From: Myoxocephalus aenaeus
Lineage: Eukaryota > Chordata > Actinopteri > Perciformes > Cottidae
Length of the DNA stretch: 64,000 bases
Assembly (NCBI GenBank): GCA_038501785.1
Contig: JBAMJR010000083.1
Span: forward strand, 754,501 to 818,500
Reading direction: 5' to 3'
Each line of letters begins with the position of its first letter. The stretch's first letter is position 1. Below are positions 24,257 through 35,512 of this stretch, piece after piece. Position numbers and translations under genes: made by a program. Below the pieces are notes generated by a model, which ran no database searches, had not been told where the DNA came from, and was given only the letters and a program-made list of their open reading frames with translations.

Positions 24257-24489
24257 TGAGTGACAGTGATCTACAGGTGAGTGCTGATACCTCCATGTTT
24301 GTGGAGATGTAATGACCAATAAGAACCCAAAAGGTTCTCATGGGTGCTGGACTGAACTGGGCCGGGCTTCTGTGACCAGTTGTTTTTGTGTTCCAGTTCA
24401 CGCTGGGAGTGACGGAGGAGCAGCAGGACATGATCCCTCCATCCAGCAAGTCCATGAGGCAGCGCCGCTGTGGCCACTGTCTGCTGCAG

Positions 24490-24532
<43 letters not shown>

Positions 24533-27195
24533 AAGTTTTCTTTACTCTTTAGTTAATGGCTTTTACTTTTAATGTATATTAGTACACACAACAACTCTCC
24601 ATGTGATACCGGCTGTAGAGCAGCAGCTGTCTTCATGTTTCACACCAACCAACAGGGTTAAAGGTTACGCGTTAATGTGTGTTTCATGTAACAAAGCGCT
24701 TTGCTCCAGCAGCAGCCCATGAGGTCAAAGCACTGCCAGACGTGTCGGCACTGCGTCCGGCGCTACGACCACCACTGCCCCTGGATCGAGAACTGTGTGG
24801 GCGAGAGGAACCACCGCTGGTTCCTGTTCTACCTGCTGGTCCAGCTGCTGGTGCTGCTGTGGGGGCTGCACATCGCCTGGTGAGTACCACGAGTACAACG
24901 CGAGTACCACGAGTACAACGCGAGTACCACGAGTACAACGCGTGTACAACGCGAGTACAACGCGAGTACCACGAGTACAACGTGTGTACCACGCGAGTAC
25001 CACGCGTGTACAACGCGAGTACCACGAGTACAACGCGAGTACCACGCGAGTACCACGCGAGTACCACGCGAGTACCACGAGTACCACGCGAGTACCACGA
25101 GTACCACGCGAGTACCACGAGTACCACGCGTGTACAACGCGAGTACCACGCGTGTACCACGCGAGTACAACGCGAGTACCACGCGAGTACCACGAGTACA
25201 ACGCGAGTACCACGCGTGTACCACGCGAGTACAACGCGAGTACCACGCGAGTACCACGCGAGTACCACGAGTACCACGCGAGTACCACGAGTACAACGCG
25301 AGTACCACGCGAGTACCACGCGAGTACCACGAGTACAACGCGAGTACCACGCGTGTACCACGCGAGTACAACGCGAGTACCACGCGAGTACCACGCGAGT
25401 ACCACGAGTACCACGCGAGTACCACGAGTACAACGCGAGTACCACGCGAGTACCACGCGAGTACCACGAGTACAACGCGAGTACCACGCGTGTACCACGC
25501 GAGTACAACGCGAGTACCACGAGTACCACGCGAGTACCACGAGTACCACGCGAGTACCACGAGTACCACGCGTGTACAACGCGAGTACCACGCGTGTACC
25601 ACGCGAGTACAACGCGAGTACCACGCGAGTACCACGAGTACAACGCGAGTACCACGCGTGTACCACGCGAGTACAACGCGAGTACAACGCGAGTACCACG
25701 AGTACCACGCGAGTACCACGAGTACAACGCGAGTACCACGCGAGTACCACGAGTACCACGCGAGTACCACGCGAGTACCACGCGAGTACCACGCGAGTAC
25801 AACGCGAGTACCACGCGAGTACCACGAGTACAACGCGAGTACCACGCGTGTACAACGCGAGTACCACGAGTACAACGCGAGTACCACGAGTACCACGCGT
25901 GTACCACGAGTATAACGCGAGTACCACGAGTACAACGCGTGTACAACGCGAGTACCACGTGTACCACGCGAGTACAACGCGAGTACCACGCGAGTACCAC
26001 GAGTACAACGCGAGTACCACGAGTACAACGCGTGTACAACGCGAGTACCACGAGTACAACGCGAGTACCACGAGTACAACGCGAGTACCACGAGTACAAC
26101 GCGTGTACAACGCGAGTACCACGAGTACAACGCGTGTACAACGCGAGTACCACGAGTACAACGCGTGTACAACGCGTGTACAACGCGAGTACCACGAGTA
26201 CAACGCGAGTACAACGCGAGTACCACGAGTACAACGCGTGTACAACGCGAGTACCACGTGTACCACGCGAGTACAACGCGAGTACCACGCGAGTACCACG
26301 AGTACAACGCGAGTACCACGAGTACAACGCGAGTACCACGAGTACAACGCGTGTACAACGCGAGTACCACGAGTACAACGCGAGTACCACGAGTACAACG
26401 CGAGTACCACGAGTACCACGCGAGTACCACGCGAGTACCACGCGTACAACGCGTGTACCACGCGAGTACCACGCGTACAACGCGTGTACAACGCGAGTAC
26501 CACGAGTACAACGCGAGTACCACGAGTACAACTCCGCTGTGGCCGATCAGCATGCCTCAGATGGGTTGCAGGGTTCTTACGCTCATGGAAAACCTGGAAA
26601 AGTCATGGAGTTTTAAATGGTTATTTCCAGGCCTGGAAAATTCCTTGAAAAAAATAAAACCCCCAAAAGTTTAGTAAAAGTCATGTAAATGTGTTATATT
26701 CATGTGTTCATGACGTTCATTTACGCTGAGTTTGAAATAATGAATATGCTTTTAAAAGAAAGACTCAGAATATAAGCAGGCATACATACAGGCATCTATA
26801 TAAATGTTTATTCTTTTAATCAAACTATCATTAAGGTTTCCTGCATGCTTTGTACTCTCTTGTTCTCTCGTTTCCTCAGGACGGGCTTCAGGTCGGCTCC
26901 CGGCTGGCAGCTGTGGCTGCGCACCAACGGCATGCTGCTGGCCGTGGCGGCGCTGCTGGCGCTGCTGGCGCTGGTCGTGCTGCTGCTGCTCGGCTCCCAC
27001 CTGTACCTGGTGTCCCTGAACACAACCACCTGGGAGTTCATGTCGCGCCACCGCATCTCCTACCTGAAGCACTGCGGCGCAGACGAGAACCCCTTCGACC
27101 GCGGAGCCGTCAACAACCTGCTGGGCTTCTTCTGCGTGTGGGGCTCCGTGGTGTGGGAGCAGGTCTACTTCAGGGAGGGCAGCGACCAGGTCTAG
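23644..27195 (+). CDS. zdhhc12: zdhhc12-like DHHC palmitoyltransferase, complete, five exons
   Basis: Exons: 23644-23740, 24052-24191, 24397-24489, 24716-24879 and 26880-27195 (stop TAG); 810 nt, 269 aa, against about 267 aa for human ZDHHC12. The family S-acylates cysteines of membrane-associated proteins at the Golgi/ER. Visible: N-terminal [20 protein letters not shown] membrane segment; second segment around 48-68; Cys-rich domain with HC-C-HC spacing and YDHHCPW, the catalytic DHHC at about 128-131; two more hydrophobic segments; NTTTWEF (about 212-218), the conserved TTxE motif. SLMDPG and NPFDRG also match the family. The exon 4 acceptor is a triple NAG (24709, 24712, 24715); I chose the last. 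Exon 2 is bounded on both sides by (GT)n, and the exon 3 donor runs into (AC)n. Intron 4 is a 1.65-kb minisatellite. Confidence 0.94.
23774..23839. repeat. 66-bp palindrome with two CRE cores in zdhhc12 intron 1
   Basis: Two 33-bp arms meet with no loop and 32 of 33 positions pair. Each arm carries TGACGTCA, the CREB/ATF full site, at 23776-23783 and 23830-23837. It lies about 35 bp after the exon 1 donor, close to the promoter. Confidence 0.93.
24011..24049. repeat. (GT)n tract forming the zdhhc12 exon 2 acceptor region
   Basis: About 19 GT dinucleotides occupy the place of the polypyrimidine tract; the acceptor AG is at 24050-24051. Confidence 0.93.
24192..24255. repeat. (GT)n tract beginning at the zdhhc12 exon 2 donor
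   Basis: The donor GT at 24192 is the first of about 31 GT dinucleotides. Confidence 0.93.
24490..24528. repeat. GTACACAC(AC)n tract at the zdhhc12 exon 3 donor
   Basis: The donor GT at 24490 is followed immediately by an (AC)n run of about 36 bp. Confidence 0.93.
24880..26531. repeat. CpG-rich minisatellite of 9- and 11-bp units filling zdhhc12 intron 4
   Basis: About 160 units of GTAC(C/A)ACGA (9 bp) or GTAC(C/A)ACGCG(A/T) (11 bp) in mixed order. The donor GTGAGTACCACGAGTAC at 24880 leads directly into the first units. No unit supplies a stop codon in most frames, so open frames of 574-645 aa exist on both strands; they are repeat artefacts. Confidence 0.96.
26568..26839 (+). repeat. Dispersed repeat, copy 2 (about 272 bp)
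   Basis: Starts CAGGGTTCTTACGCTCATGG and runs to about 40 bp before zdhhc12 exon 5. It is very similar along its length to the inverted copy at 53946-54234 in pkn3 intron 1. Coding capacity is absent; the family is unclassified. Confidence 0.88.
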
Positions 27196-27196
27196 G

Positions 27197-28185
27197 ACGA
27201 CCCGTGGTCCTGCTGAAGGGTCTCACTCAGAAGACCCATGGTCCTGCTGAAGGACCTCACTCAGAAGACCCATGGTCCTGCTGAAGGGTCTCACTCAGAA
27301 GACCCATGGTCCTGCTGAAGGACCTCACTCAGAAGACCCATGGTCCTGCTGAAGGACCTCACTCAGAAGACCCATGGTCCTGCTGAAGGACCTCACTCAG
27401 AAGACTCATGATCCTGCTGAAGGGTCTCACTCAGAAGACCCATGGTCCTGCTGAAGGGTCTCACTCAGAAGACTCCTGGTCCTGCTGAAGGACCTCACTC
27501 AGAAGACTCCTGGTCCTGCTGAAGGACCTCACTCAGAAGACTCCTGGTCCTGCTGAAGGGTCTCACTCAGAAGACTCCTGGTCCTGCTGAAGGGTCTCAC
27601 TCAGAAGACTCATGATCCTGCTGAAGGACCTCACTCAGAAGACTCATGGTCCTGCTGAAGGACCTCACTCAGAAGACTCATGGTCCTGCTGAAGGGTCTC
27701 ACTCAGAAGACTCATGGTCCTGCTGAAGGACCTCACTCAGAAGACCCATGGTCCTGCTGAAGGACCTCACTCAGAAGACCCATGGTCCTGCTGAAGGGTC
27801 TCACTCAGAAGACTCCTGGTCCCGCTGAAGGGTCTCACTCAGAAGACCCATGGTCCTGCTGAAGGGTCTCACTCAGAAGACTCCTGGTCCCGCTGAAGGA
27901 CCTCACTCAGAAGACCCATGGTCCTGCTGAAGGACCTCACTCAGAAGACCCATGGTCCTGCTGAAGGGTCTCACTCAGAAGACTCATGGTCCTGCTGAAG
28001 GGTCTCACTCAGAAGACTCCTGGTCCTGCTGAAGGGTCTCACTCAGAAGACTCCTGGTCCCGCTGAAGGGTCTCACTCAGAAGACTCCTGGTCCCGCTGA
28101 AGGACCTCACTCAGAAGACTCCTGGTCCTGCTGAAGGGTCTCACTCAGAAGACTCCTGGTCCCGCTGAAGGGTCTCACTCAGAAG
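27197..28185. repeat. 34-bp minisatellite in the zdhhc12 3' UTR, about 29 copies
   Basis: Units of GGTCCTGCTGAAGG(ACC or GTC)TCACTCAGAAGAC plus CCAT, TCAT or TCCT. It starts within a few bases of the stop codon at 27195. Variants form a small set of combinations. Confidence 0.96.
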
Positions 28186-28723
28186 CTGCCGCTCAGGACT
28201 CTGGGACCAGACGCTTGGCTGCAGAGTGGGGAGATGAGTTCTGCTTGAGTGCAGTTTCTCTTTGTGAAGACACTTGTTGTCCCACAGCGTCTTGAGCATC
28301 TCCGTGTGGTTGGAGGCTTCCTGTCCCCTCTCAGCCCTGCAGCCCTCACTCTAACCGTTGTTTACAGCTCTTCAGTAGCACCTCTAACTGTACTGTCTGC
28401 TGTGAAGCTGCAGTCCCACCGGACCCTCAGACTCCACATTGTACACCGACTGTTAATCATTCTGAAGTTTACTGTCAAATATTGCATAAACATTTGATAC
28501 AAAAGAATATATATATACACTTGTTGTAGGTGCATGTGTAGACAGTCCAGAGGTGTGGTTGCTACAGGGTAGGACGTTTACATCTTTTTTAGGTGGCAAT
28601 CTTTGCCCCACTGACTGAAATCCAGGGGCATTTAAAAAAGAATTGGGGGCACTTTTTTTAATTTAAGGTTAAATTTAACATTTAACCTTATAAAAAATGA
28701 TAAATATACTTATTTAGGTATAC

Positions 28724-28757
<34 letters not shown>

Positions 28758-29424
28758 GACTATTAGGCAGCAGTCTACAGATTCAAAGTGTTTTAGATTT
28801 TTTTTTAACAAAAACAAAGAATCTGACAATCATATTCAATGTTATTCTTATTTCTTTGTGCTTATTTATTGTTATTACATTTTTTTAAAACAACTATTAA
28901 CAATTATAACTTTTCTTTCTTTCTTTTATAATTCAAAATGATATTTATTGATTCTTTTTGTTACCTTAATCACGTGTTGCTATGGTTTCTGTTCCCTGAC
29001 TGCAGGCAGATCCTGATTGACAGGTTAAATGATTGCACATAGTTTTCCCTGTAAAGCTTCATTGGGTTTCATGTGATTGGTTGCTGTACTTGTCGTATTT
29101 CTTCTGCACAGGTTGCACAGGGTTTCAGCAGCTGGGAGATGAAGTGAGAGAACAATAAGTTAACGTTTTAGTTTTTCAAACCTTAGTCTATTTGAAATAT
29201 GAAGTATTTATTTTGATTTTGGAATTTAATCCAACCTTGATGTACAGGAGGCTTTGACTGTCAATGGACAGAATTTTAAACCATTTTATATTGTATATCA
29301 TTTTGTAACTATTTTGAAGCAGAAAATGTAGATTTTTGTATGACTATTTTAATGGAGAACGGCGTAGACAGCAGCTCAGAGTTAGAGCCGTGAGTGCAAT
29401 ACAGCGTTTCAGCAATACATGTGT
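28186..29424. other. zdhhc12 downstream sequence, no gene seen
   Basis: Unique, increasingly AT-rich sequence after the 3' UTR array. Contains an (AAT)n tract at about 28727-28757 and a small hairpin TTAAGGTTAAATTTAACATT at about 28664-28692. No gene or clear polyadenylation site recognised. Confidence 0.55.
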
Positions 29425-29642
29425 AGTGACTGTGGCTCAGTGGTTAGCATGCCCATCTTTCAATCAGAGGATCGGTGGTTCGAGCCCCAGCTCTGCTAGT
29501 CCTTGACGATGCGTCTTTGAACAAGACACTTAACCCCGACTTGCTTCCTGTTGCCGTGTCTACGGTGTATAGAGCAAACGTGTAAGTCGCTTTAGCAAAC
29601 GTGTAAGTCGCTTTAGATAAAAGCATCAGCTAAATGAAATGT
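29425..29642 (+). mobile_element. tRNA-derived SINE with a LINE-type 3' tail
   Basis: The head has RNA polymerase III box A (TGGCTCAGTGG, about 29433-29443) and box B (GGTTCGAGCC, 29477-29486). The tail AGTCGCTTTAGATAAAAGCA then TCAGCTAAATGAAATGT closely matches the 3' end of the LINE at 44458-44505. A 22-bp piece of the tail (GCAAACGTGTAAGTCGCTTT region) is doubled. The 31-bp array begins directly at the SINE end. Confidence 0.85.
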
Positions 29643-32600
29643 GTTGGGTTCAATGGACAGCTGTAGTGTTGTTGGGTTCAATGGACAGCAGTAGTGTTGT
29701 TGGGTTCAATAGACAGCTGTAGTGTTGTTGGGTTCAATGGACAGCAGTAGTGTTGTTGGGTTCAATGGACAGCTGTAGTGTTGTTGGGTTCAATGGACAG
29801 CTGTAGTGTTGTTGGGTTCAATGGACAGCAGTAGTGTTGTTGGGTTCAATGGACAGCAGTAGTGTTGTTGGGTTCAATGGACAGCTGTAGTGTTGTTGGG
29901 TTCAATGGACAGCAGCAGTGGTGTTGTTGGGTTCAATGGACAGCAGTAGTAGTGTTGTTGGGTTCAATGGACAGCAGTAGTGGTGTTGGGTTCAATGGCC
30001 AGCAGCAGTAGTGGTGTTGGGTTCAATGGACAGCAGCAGTAGTGTTGTTGGGTTCAATGGCCAGCAGCAGTAGTGTTGTTGGGTTCAATGGCCAGCAGCA
30101 GTAGTGTTGTTGGGTTCAATGGACAGCAGCAGTAGTGTTGTTGGGTTCAATGGACAGCAGCAGTAGTGTTGTTGGGTTCAATGGACAGCAGCAGTAGTGT
30201 TGGGTTCAATGGCCAGCAGCAGTAGTGGTGTTGGGTTCAATGGACAGCAGCAGTAGTGTTGTTGGGTTCAATGGACAGCAGCAGTAGTGTTGTTGGGTTC
30301 AATGGACAGCAGCAGTAGTGTTGTTGGGTTCAATGGACAGCAGCAGTAGTGTTGTTGGGTTCAATGGACAGTAGCAGTAGTGTTGTTGGGTTCAATGGAC
30401 AGCTGTAGTGTTGTTGGGTTCAATGGACAGCAGTAGTGTTGTTGGGTTCAATGGACAGCAGTAGTGTTGTTGGGTTCAATGGACAGCTGTAGTGTTGTTG
30501 GGTTCAATGGACAGCAGTAGTGTTGTTGGGTTCAATGGACAGCTGTAGTGTTGTTGGGTTCAATGGACAGCTGTAGTGTTGTTGGGTTCAATGGACAGCT
30601 GCAGTAGTGTTGTTGGGTTCAATGGACAGCAGCAGCAGTAGTGTTGTTGTGTTCAATGGACAGCAGCAGTAGTGTTGTTGGGTTCAATGGCCAGCTGCAG
30701 TAGTGTTGTTGGGTTCAATGGACAGCAGCAGCAGTAGTGTTGTTGTGTTCAATGGACAGCAGCAGTAGTGTTGTTGGGTTCAATGGCCAGCAGCAGTAGT
30801 GTTGTTGGGTTCAATGGACAGCAGTAGTGTTGGGTTCAATGGACAGCTGTAGTGTTGGGTTCAATGGACAGCAGCAGTAGTGTTGTTGTGTTCAATGGAC
30901 AGCAGCAGTAGTGTTGTTGGGTTCAATGGACAGCATCAGTAGTGTTGTTGGGTTCAATGGACAGCAGCAGTAGTGTTGTTGGGTTCAATGGACAGCAGCA
31001 GTAGTGTTGGGTTCAATGGACAGCAGCAGTAGTGTTGGGTTCAATGGACAGCAGCAGTAGTGTTGTTGGGTTCAATGGACAGCTGTAGTGTTGTTGGGTT
31101 CAATGGACAGCAGCAGTAGTGTTGTTGGGTTCAATGGACAGCAGCAGTAGTGTTGTTGGGTTCAATGGACAGCTGTAGTGTTGTTGGGTTCAATGGACAG
31201 CTGTAGTGTTGTTGGGTTCAATGGACAGCTGTAGTGTTGTTGGGTTCAATGGACAGCAGTAGTGTTGTTGGGTTCAATGGCCAGCAGCAGTAGTGTTGTT
31301 GGGTTCAATGGCCAGCAGCAGTAGTGTTGTTGGGTTCAATGGACAGCAGCAGTAGTGTTGTTGGGTTCAATGGACAGCAGCAGTAGTGTTGTTGGGTTCA
31401 ATGGACAGCAGCAGTAGTGTTGTTGGGGTCAATGGACAGCAGCTGCAGTGTTGTTGGGTTCAATGGCCAGCAGCAGTAGTGTTGTTGGGTTCAATGGACA
31501 GCAGCAGTAGTGGTGTTGGGTTCAATGGACAGCAGCAGTAGTGTTGTTGGGTTCAATGGACAGCAGCAGTAGTGTTGTTGGGGTCAATGGACAGTAGCAG
31601 TAGTGTTGTTGGGTTCAATGGACAGTAGCAGTAGTGTTGTTGGGTTCAATGGACAGTAGCAGTAGTGTTGTTGGGTTCAATGGACAGCAGTAGTGTTGTT
31701 GGGTTCAATGGACAGCTGTAGTGTTGTTGGGTTCAATGGACAGCAGTAGTGTTGTTGGGTTCAATGGACAGCTGTAGTGTTGTTGGGTTCAATGGACAGC
31801 AGCAGTAGTGTTGTTGGGTTCAATGGACAGCAGCAGTAGTGTTGTTGGGTTCAATGGACAGTAGCAGTAGTGTTGTTGGGTTCAATGGACAGTAGCAGTA
31901 GTGTTGTTGGGTTCAATGGACAGTAGCAGTAGTGTTGTTGGGTTCAATGGACAGCAGTAGTGTTGTTGGGTTCAATGGACAGCTGTAGTGTTGTTGGGTT
32001 CAATGGACAGCAGCAGTGGTGTTGTTGGGTTCAATGGACAGCAGCAGTAGTGTTGTTGGGTTCAATGGACAGCAGCAGTAGTGTTGTTGGGTTCAATGGA
32101 CAGCAGCAGTAGTGTTGTTGGGTTCAATGGCCAGCAGCAGTAGTGTTGTTGGGTTCAATGGACAGCAGCAGTAGTGTTGTTGGGTTCAATGGACAGCAGC
32201 AGTAGTGTTGTTGGGTTCAATGGACAGCAGCAGTAGTGTTGTTGGGTTCAATGGACAGCAGCAGTAGTGTTGTTGGGTTCAATGGACAGCAGCAGTAGTG
32301 TTGTTGGGTTCAATGGACAGTAGCAGTAGTGTTGTTGGGTTCAATGGACAGCTGTAGTGTTGTTGGGTTCAATGGACAGCTGTAGTGTTGTTGGGTTCAA
32401 TGGACAGCAGTAGTGTTGGGTTCAATGGACAGCAGTAGTGTTGGGTTCAATGGACAGCTGTAGTGTTGGGTTCAATGGACAGCTGTAGTGTTGGGTTCAA
32501 TGGACAGCTGTAGTGTTGGGTTCAATGGACAGCAGCAGTGGTGTTGTTGGGTTCAATGGACAGCTGTAGTGTTGGGTTCAATGGACAGCAGTAGTGTTGG

Positions 32601-33722
32601 GTTCAATGGACAGCAGCAGTGGTGTTGTTGGGTTCAATGGACAGCTGTAGTGTTGGGTTCAATGGACAGCAGTAGTGTTGGGTTCAATGGTCAGCTGTAG
32701 TGTTGGGTTCAATGGACAGCAGCAGTGGTGTTGTTGGGTTCAATGGACAGCTGTAGTGTTGGGTTCAATGGACAGCAGTAGTGTTGGGTTCAATGGACAG
32801 CTGTAGTGTTGGGTTCAATGGCCAGCAGCAGTAGTGTTGTTGTGTTCAATGGCCAGCAGCAGTAGTGTTGTTGTGTTCAATGGCCAGCAGCAGTAGTGTT
32901 GTGTTCAATGGCCAGCAGCAGTAGTGTTGTTGTGTTCAATGGACAGCAGCAGTGGTGTTGTTGGGTTCAATGGACAGCAGCAGTGGTGTTGTTGGGTTCA
33001 ATGGACAGCTGTAGTGTTGTTGGGTTCAATGGACAGCAGCAGTAGTGTTGTTGTGTTCAATGGCCAGCAGCAGTAGTGTTGTGTTCAATGGCCAGCAGCA
33101 GTAGTGTTGTGTTCAATGGCCAGCAGCAGTAGTGTTGTGTTCAATGGCCAGCAGCAGTAGTGTTGGGTTCAATGGACAGCAGCAGTAGTGTTGTTGGGTT
33201 CAATGGACAGCAGCAGTAGTGTTGTTGTGTTCAATGGACAGCAGCAGTGGTGTTGTTGGGTTCAATGGACAGCAGCAGTGGTGTTGTTGGGTTCAATGGA
33301 CAGCTGTAGTGTTGTTGGGTTCAATGGACAGCAGCAGTAGTGTTGTTGTGTTCAATGGCCAGCAGCAGTAGTGTTGTGTTCAATGGCCAGCAGCAGTAGT
33401 GTTGTGTTCAATGGCCAGCAGCAGTAGTGTTGTGTTCAATGGCCAGCAGCAGTAGTGTTGTGTTCAATGACAGCAGTAGTGTTGTGTTCAATGACAGCAG
33501 TAGTGTTGGGTTCAATGACAGCAGTAGTGGTGTTGTGTTCAATGACAGCAGCAGCAGTGTTGTGTTCAATGGCCAGCAGCAGTGTTGTGTTCAATGACAG
33601 CAGCAGTAGTGTTGTGTTCAATGACAGCAGCAGCAGTGTTGTGTTCAATGACAGCAGCAGCAGTGTTGTGTTCAATGACAGCAGCAGTAGTGTTGTGTTC
33701 AATGACAGCAGTAGTGTTGGAC
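29643..33722. repeat. 4-kb minisatellite between zdhhc12 and pkn3 (GGGTTCAATGGACAGCAGCA)
   Basis: Roughly 135 copies of a 24-34 bp unit: TGTTGTTGGGTTCAATGGACAG, then CAG/CTG/TAG triplets of variable number, then TAGTG. Subtypes include CCAGCAGCAG and TGTGTTCAATG, which become more common to the right. It is the largest array in the window and separates the convergent 3' ends of zdhhc12 and pkn3. Confidence 0.96.
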
Positions 33723-34385
33723 ATGCTGACTGCCTCCAGTTGGACTCAGTCAGACTGCTCTGGTTTTATGAATGAACATTGAATTCATGTTGTGTACTTC
33801 TGAATGATATGCAATACTGTCATGCAATGTTTTTACTACTTTATAATGACGTAAATAAATGTTCACGACGAGTTTCCTGGTCATTTAAAGTCCGGCAGAT
33901 ATCAATTTATTCATTCATATTTCCTTCATGCTTACACTTTACATATAGGCTGGTCTGTTCTATATGAACATAATCTTCATGATAGCGTAGTTTTAAACTA
34001 GTACATTGTATTGACAGCAATCTCTTTATAAGAACTTAGATGAACAGTTTGGCTGTTTCAGAGCGTTACATCCCAACAGATGACGTCTAACGGTTATAAT
34101 AAATAGCAGAAGATACAGTTTGGCCTTCAGAGTCAGTTTTCTTCATTAAGATCACAAATATGTACAGTTTAGTTCTTGGACTCAGGGCTGGAAGAAAGTC
34201 CATTTGTAAAATGATTGCGTCATCGCTCCGAGCATGAAGAACCACCTGGCTGCAGTCTGGACCTGTTGGACCCGGCAGCGTCCAGCAGCCAGAGGGACCA
34301 GGTGGACCAGGTGGAGGAGAGCTCAGCTCCTGGGGAGTCACAGCGCTTTATAAAAGTAGGAACAGGAGCCGTCCAGTCTCTTTGG
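33723..34385 (-). other. Presumed pkn3 3' UTR and intergenic sequence
   Basis: About 660 bp between the 4-kb array and the pkn3 stop codon. On the - strand a possible AATAAA lies at 33911-33906. A + strand AATAAA occurs near 33853. No other gene seen. Confidence 0.45.
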
Positions 34386-34786
34386 TCAACTCATGAAGGA
34401 GAAGTCAAAGTCAGCAAAGATGTGTTGCTGCTCGGCCGTGAGGACGCAGGGCGTCCGCGGCGGCGTCAGGACCGGCTGCAGGCGGGTGAACTCCTCGTCG
34501 AAGTTACTGACGTCCTTCAGCGCCCGGATGACCGGCAGGAAGGGAGGCTTCAGGCTCTTGGCCAGGAGGGCGGCCCAGTCCATCCTCTGTGGACAGACGG
34601 GGAGGAGTCACTACTGCATCCATCAAGATGTGTACAATAAACATTTACTCAACGGGCTCATCATGAGGTGCTTTAACTGCTGGGTTACCGCCTGGTGGCT
34701 ATAAGCCTCCGCCAAGCGGGCTAGTTGCAATTTACATCGTAATATCCCTGCATATTCTCCCTTTAAGAGGCGCTGGATGGATGATG

Positions 34787-34820
<34 letters not shown>

Positions 34821-35464
34821 CCTGAAAGAATTTGTGTCTTTTGATCGCAGAGGCATCTTCCTCGCCTCCTCCCAGTCTCTTCTCAGGATTCTTCTGCAGC
34901 AGCTACAACACAGTGAAGGCCATGAGGAGTTAATGAACAGATCCTTCAGAGCCAGAGATGTTTTTAGCTCCTGTAGAGATCCAGAGTGGTTTGTTGAGCC
35001 CACCTTTTGAATGAGGGACACGGACTCAGGAGACAGGAAGCGAGGGTAGCGCACGTCGTCGTTGACGATGCTTTCAAACACCTCCTCCTCATCATCACCT
35101 GGGAAAGGAGACTGAGAACAGATCGGGGGTTATGTTACAGTACAGATCGACTGAGTTAATTAGAAGAAGATGAGGAGAGGAGATGAGGAGAGATCTTTCT
35201 CTCAGGAGTTGGTAGAAGAGTGTAGACTAGACTGTAAGAGCATGTTGGACTTCTGGCCGTCATATTCACTTCCTCCACTGGGAGGCGCTGTTGGTCCGTG
35301 AGCCTGGACCAGTACTGACCTCGCCCACCAGCATCTCGTAGACCAGGACCCCCAGGCCCCACCAGTCCACACTGCGGGTGTACGTGTTGTCGGTCAGGAC
35401 CTCTGGAGCCAGGAACTCTGGCGTGCCGCAGAACGTAGTGGTCCGGTCTCCGTGGCCCATACCT

Positions 35465-35512
<48 letters not shown>

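Noticed and set aside
24679..26648. 574-645-codon open frames on both strands ([14 protein letters not shown] repeats)
   Set aside because: They lie in the 9/11-bp intronic array and absorb zdhhc12 exon 4 in the wrong frame. No family resemblance; frames are open on both strands at once.
29425..29500. Functional tRNA gene
   Set aside because: Boxes A and B are present but no cloverleaf closes, and the sequence continues into a LINE-like tail; it is a SINE.
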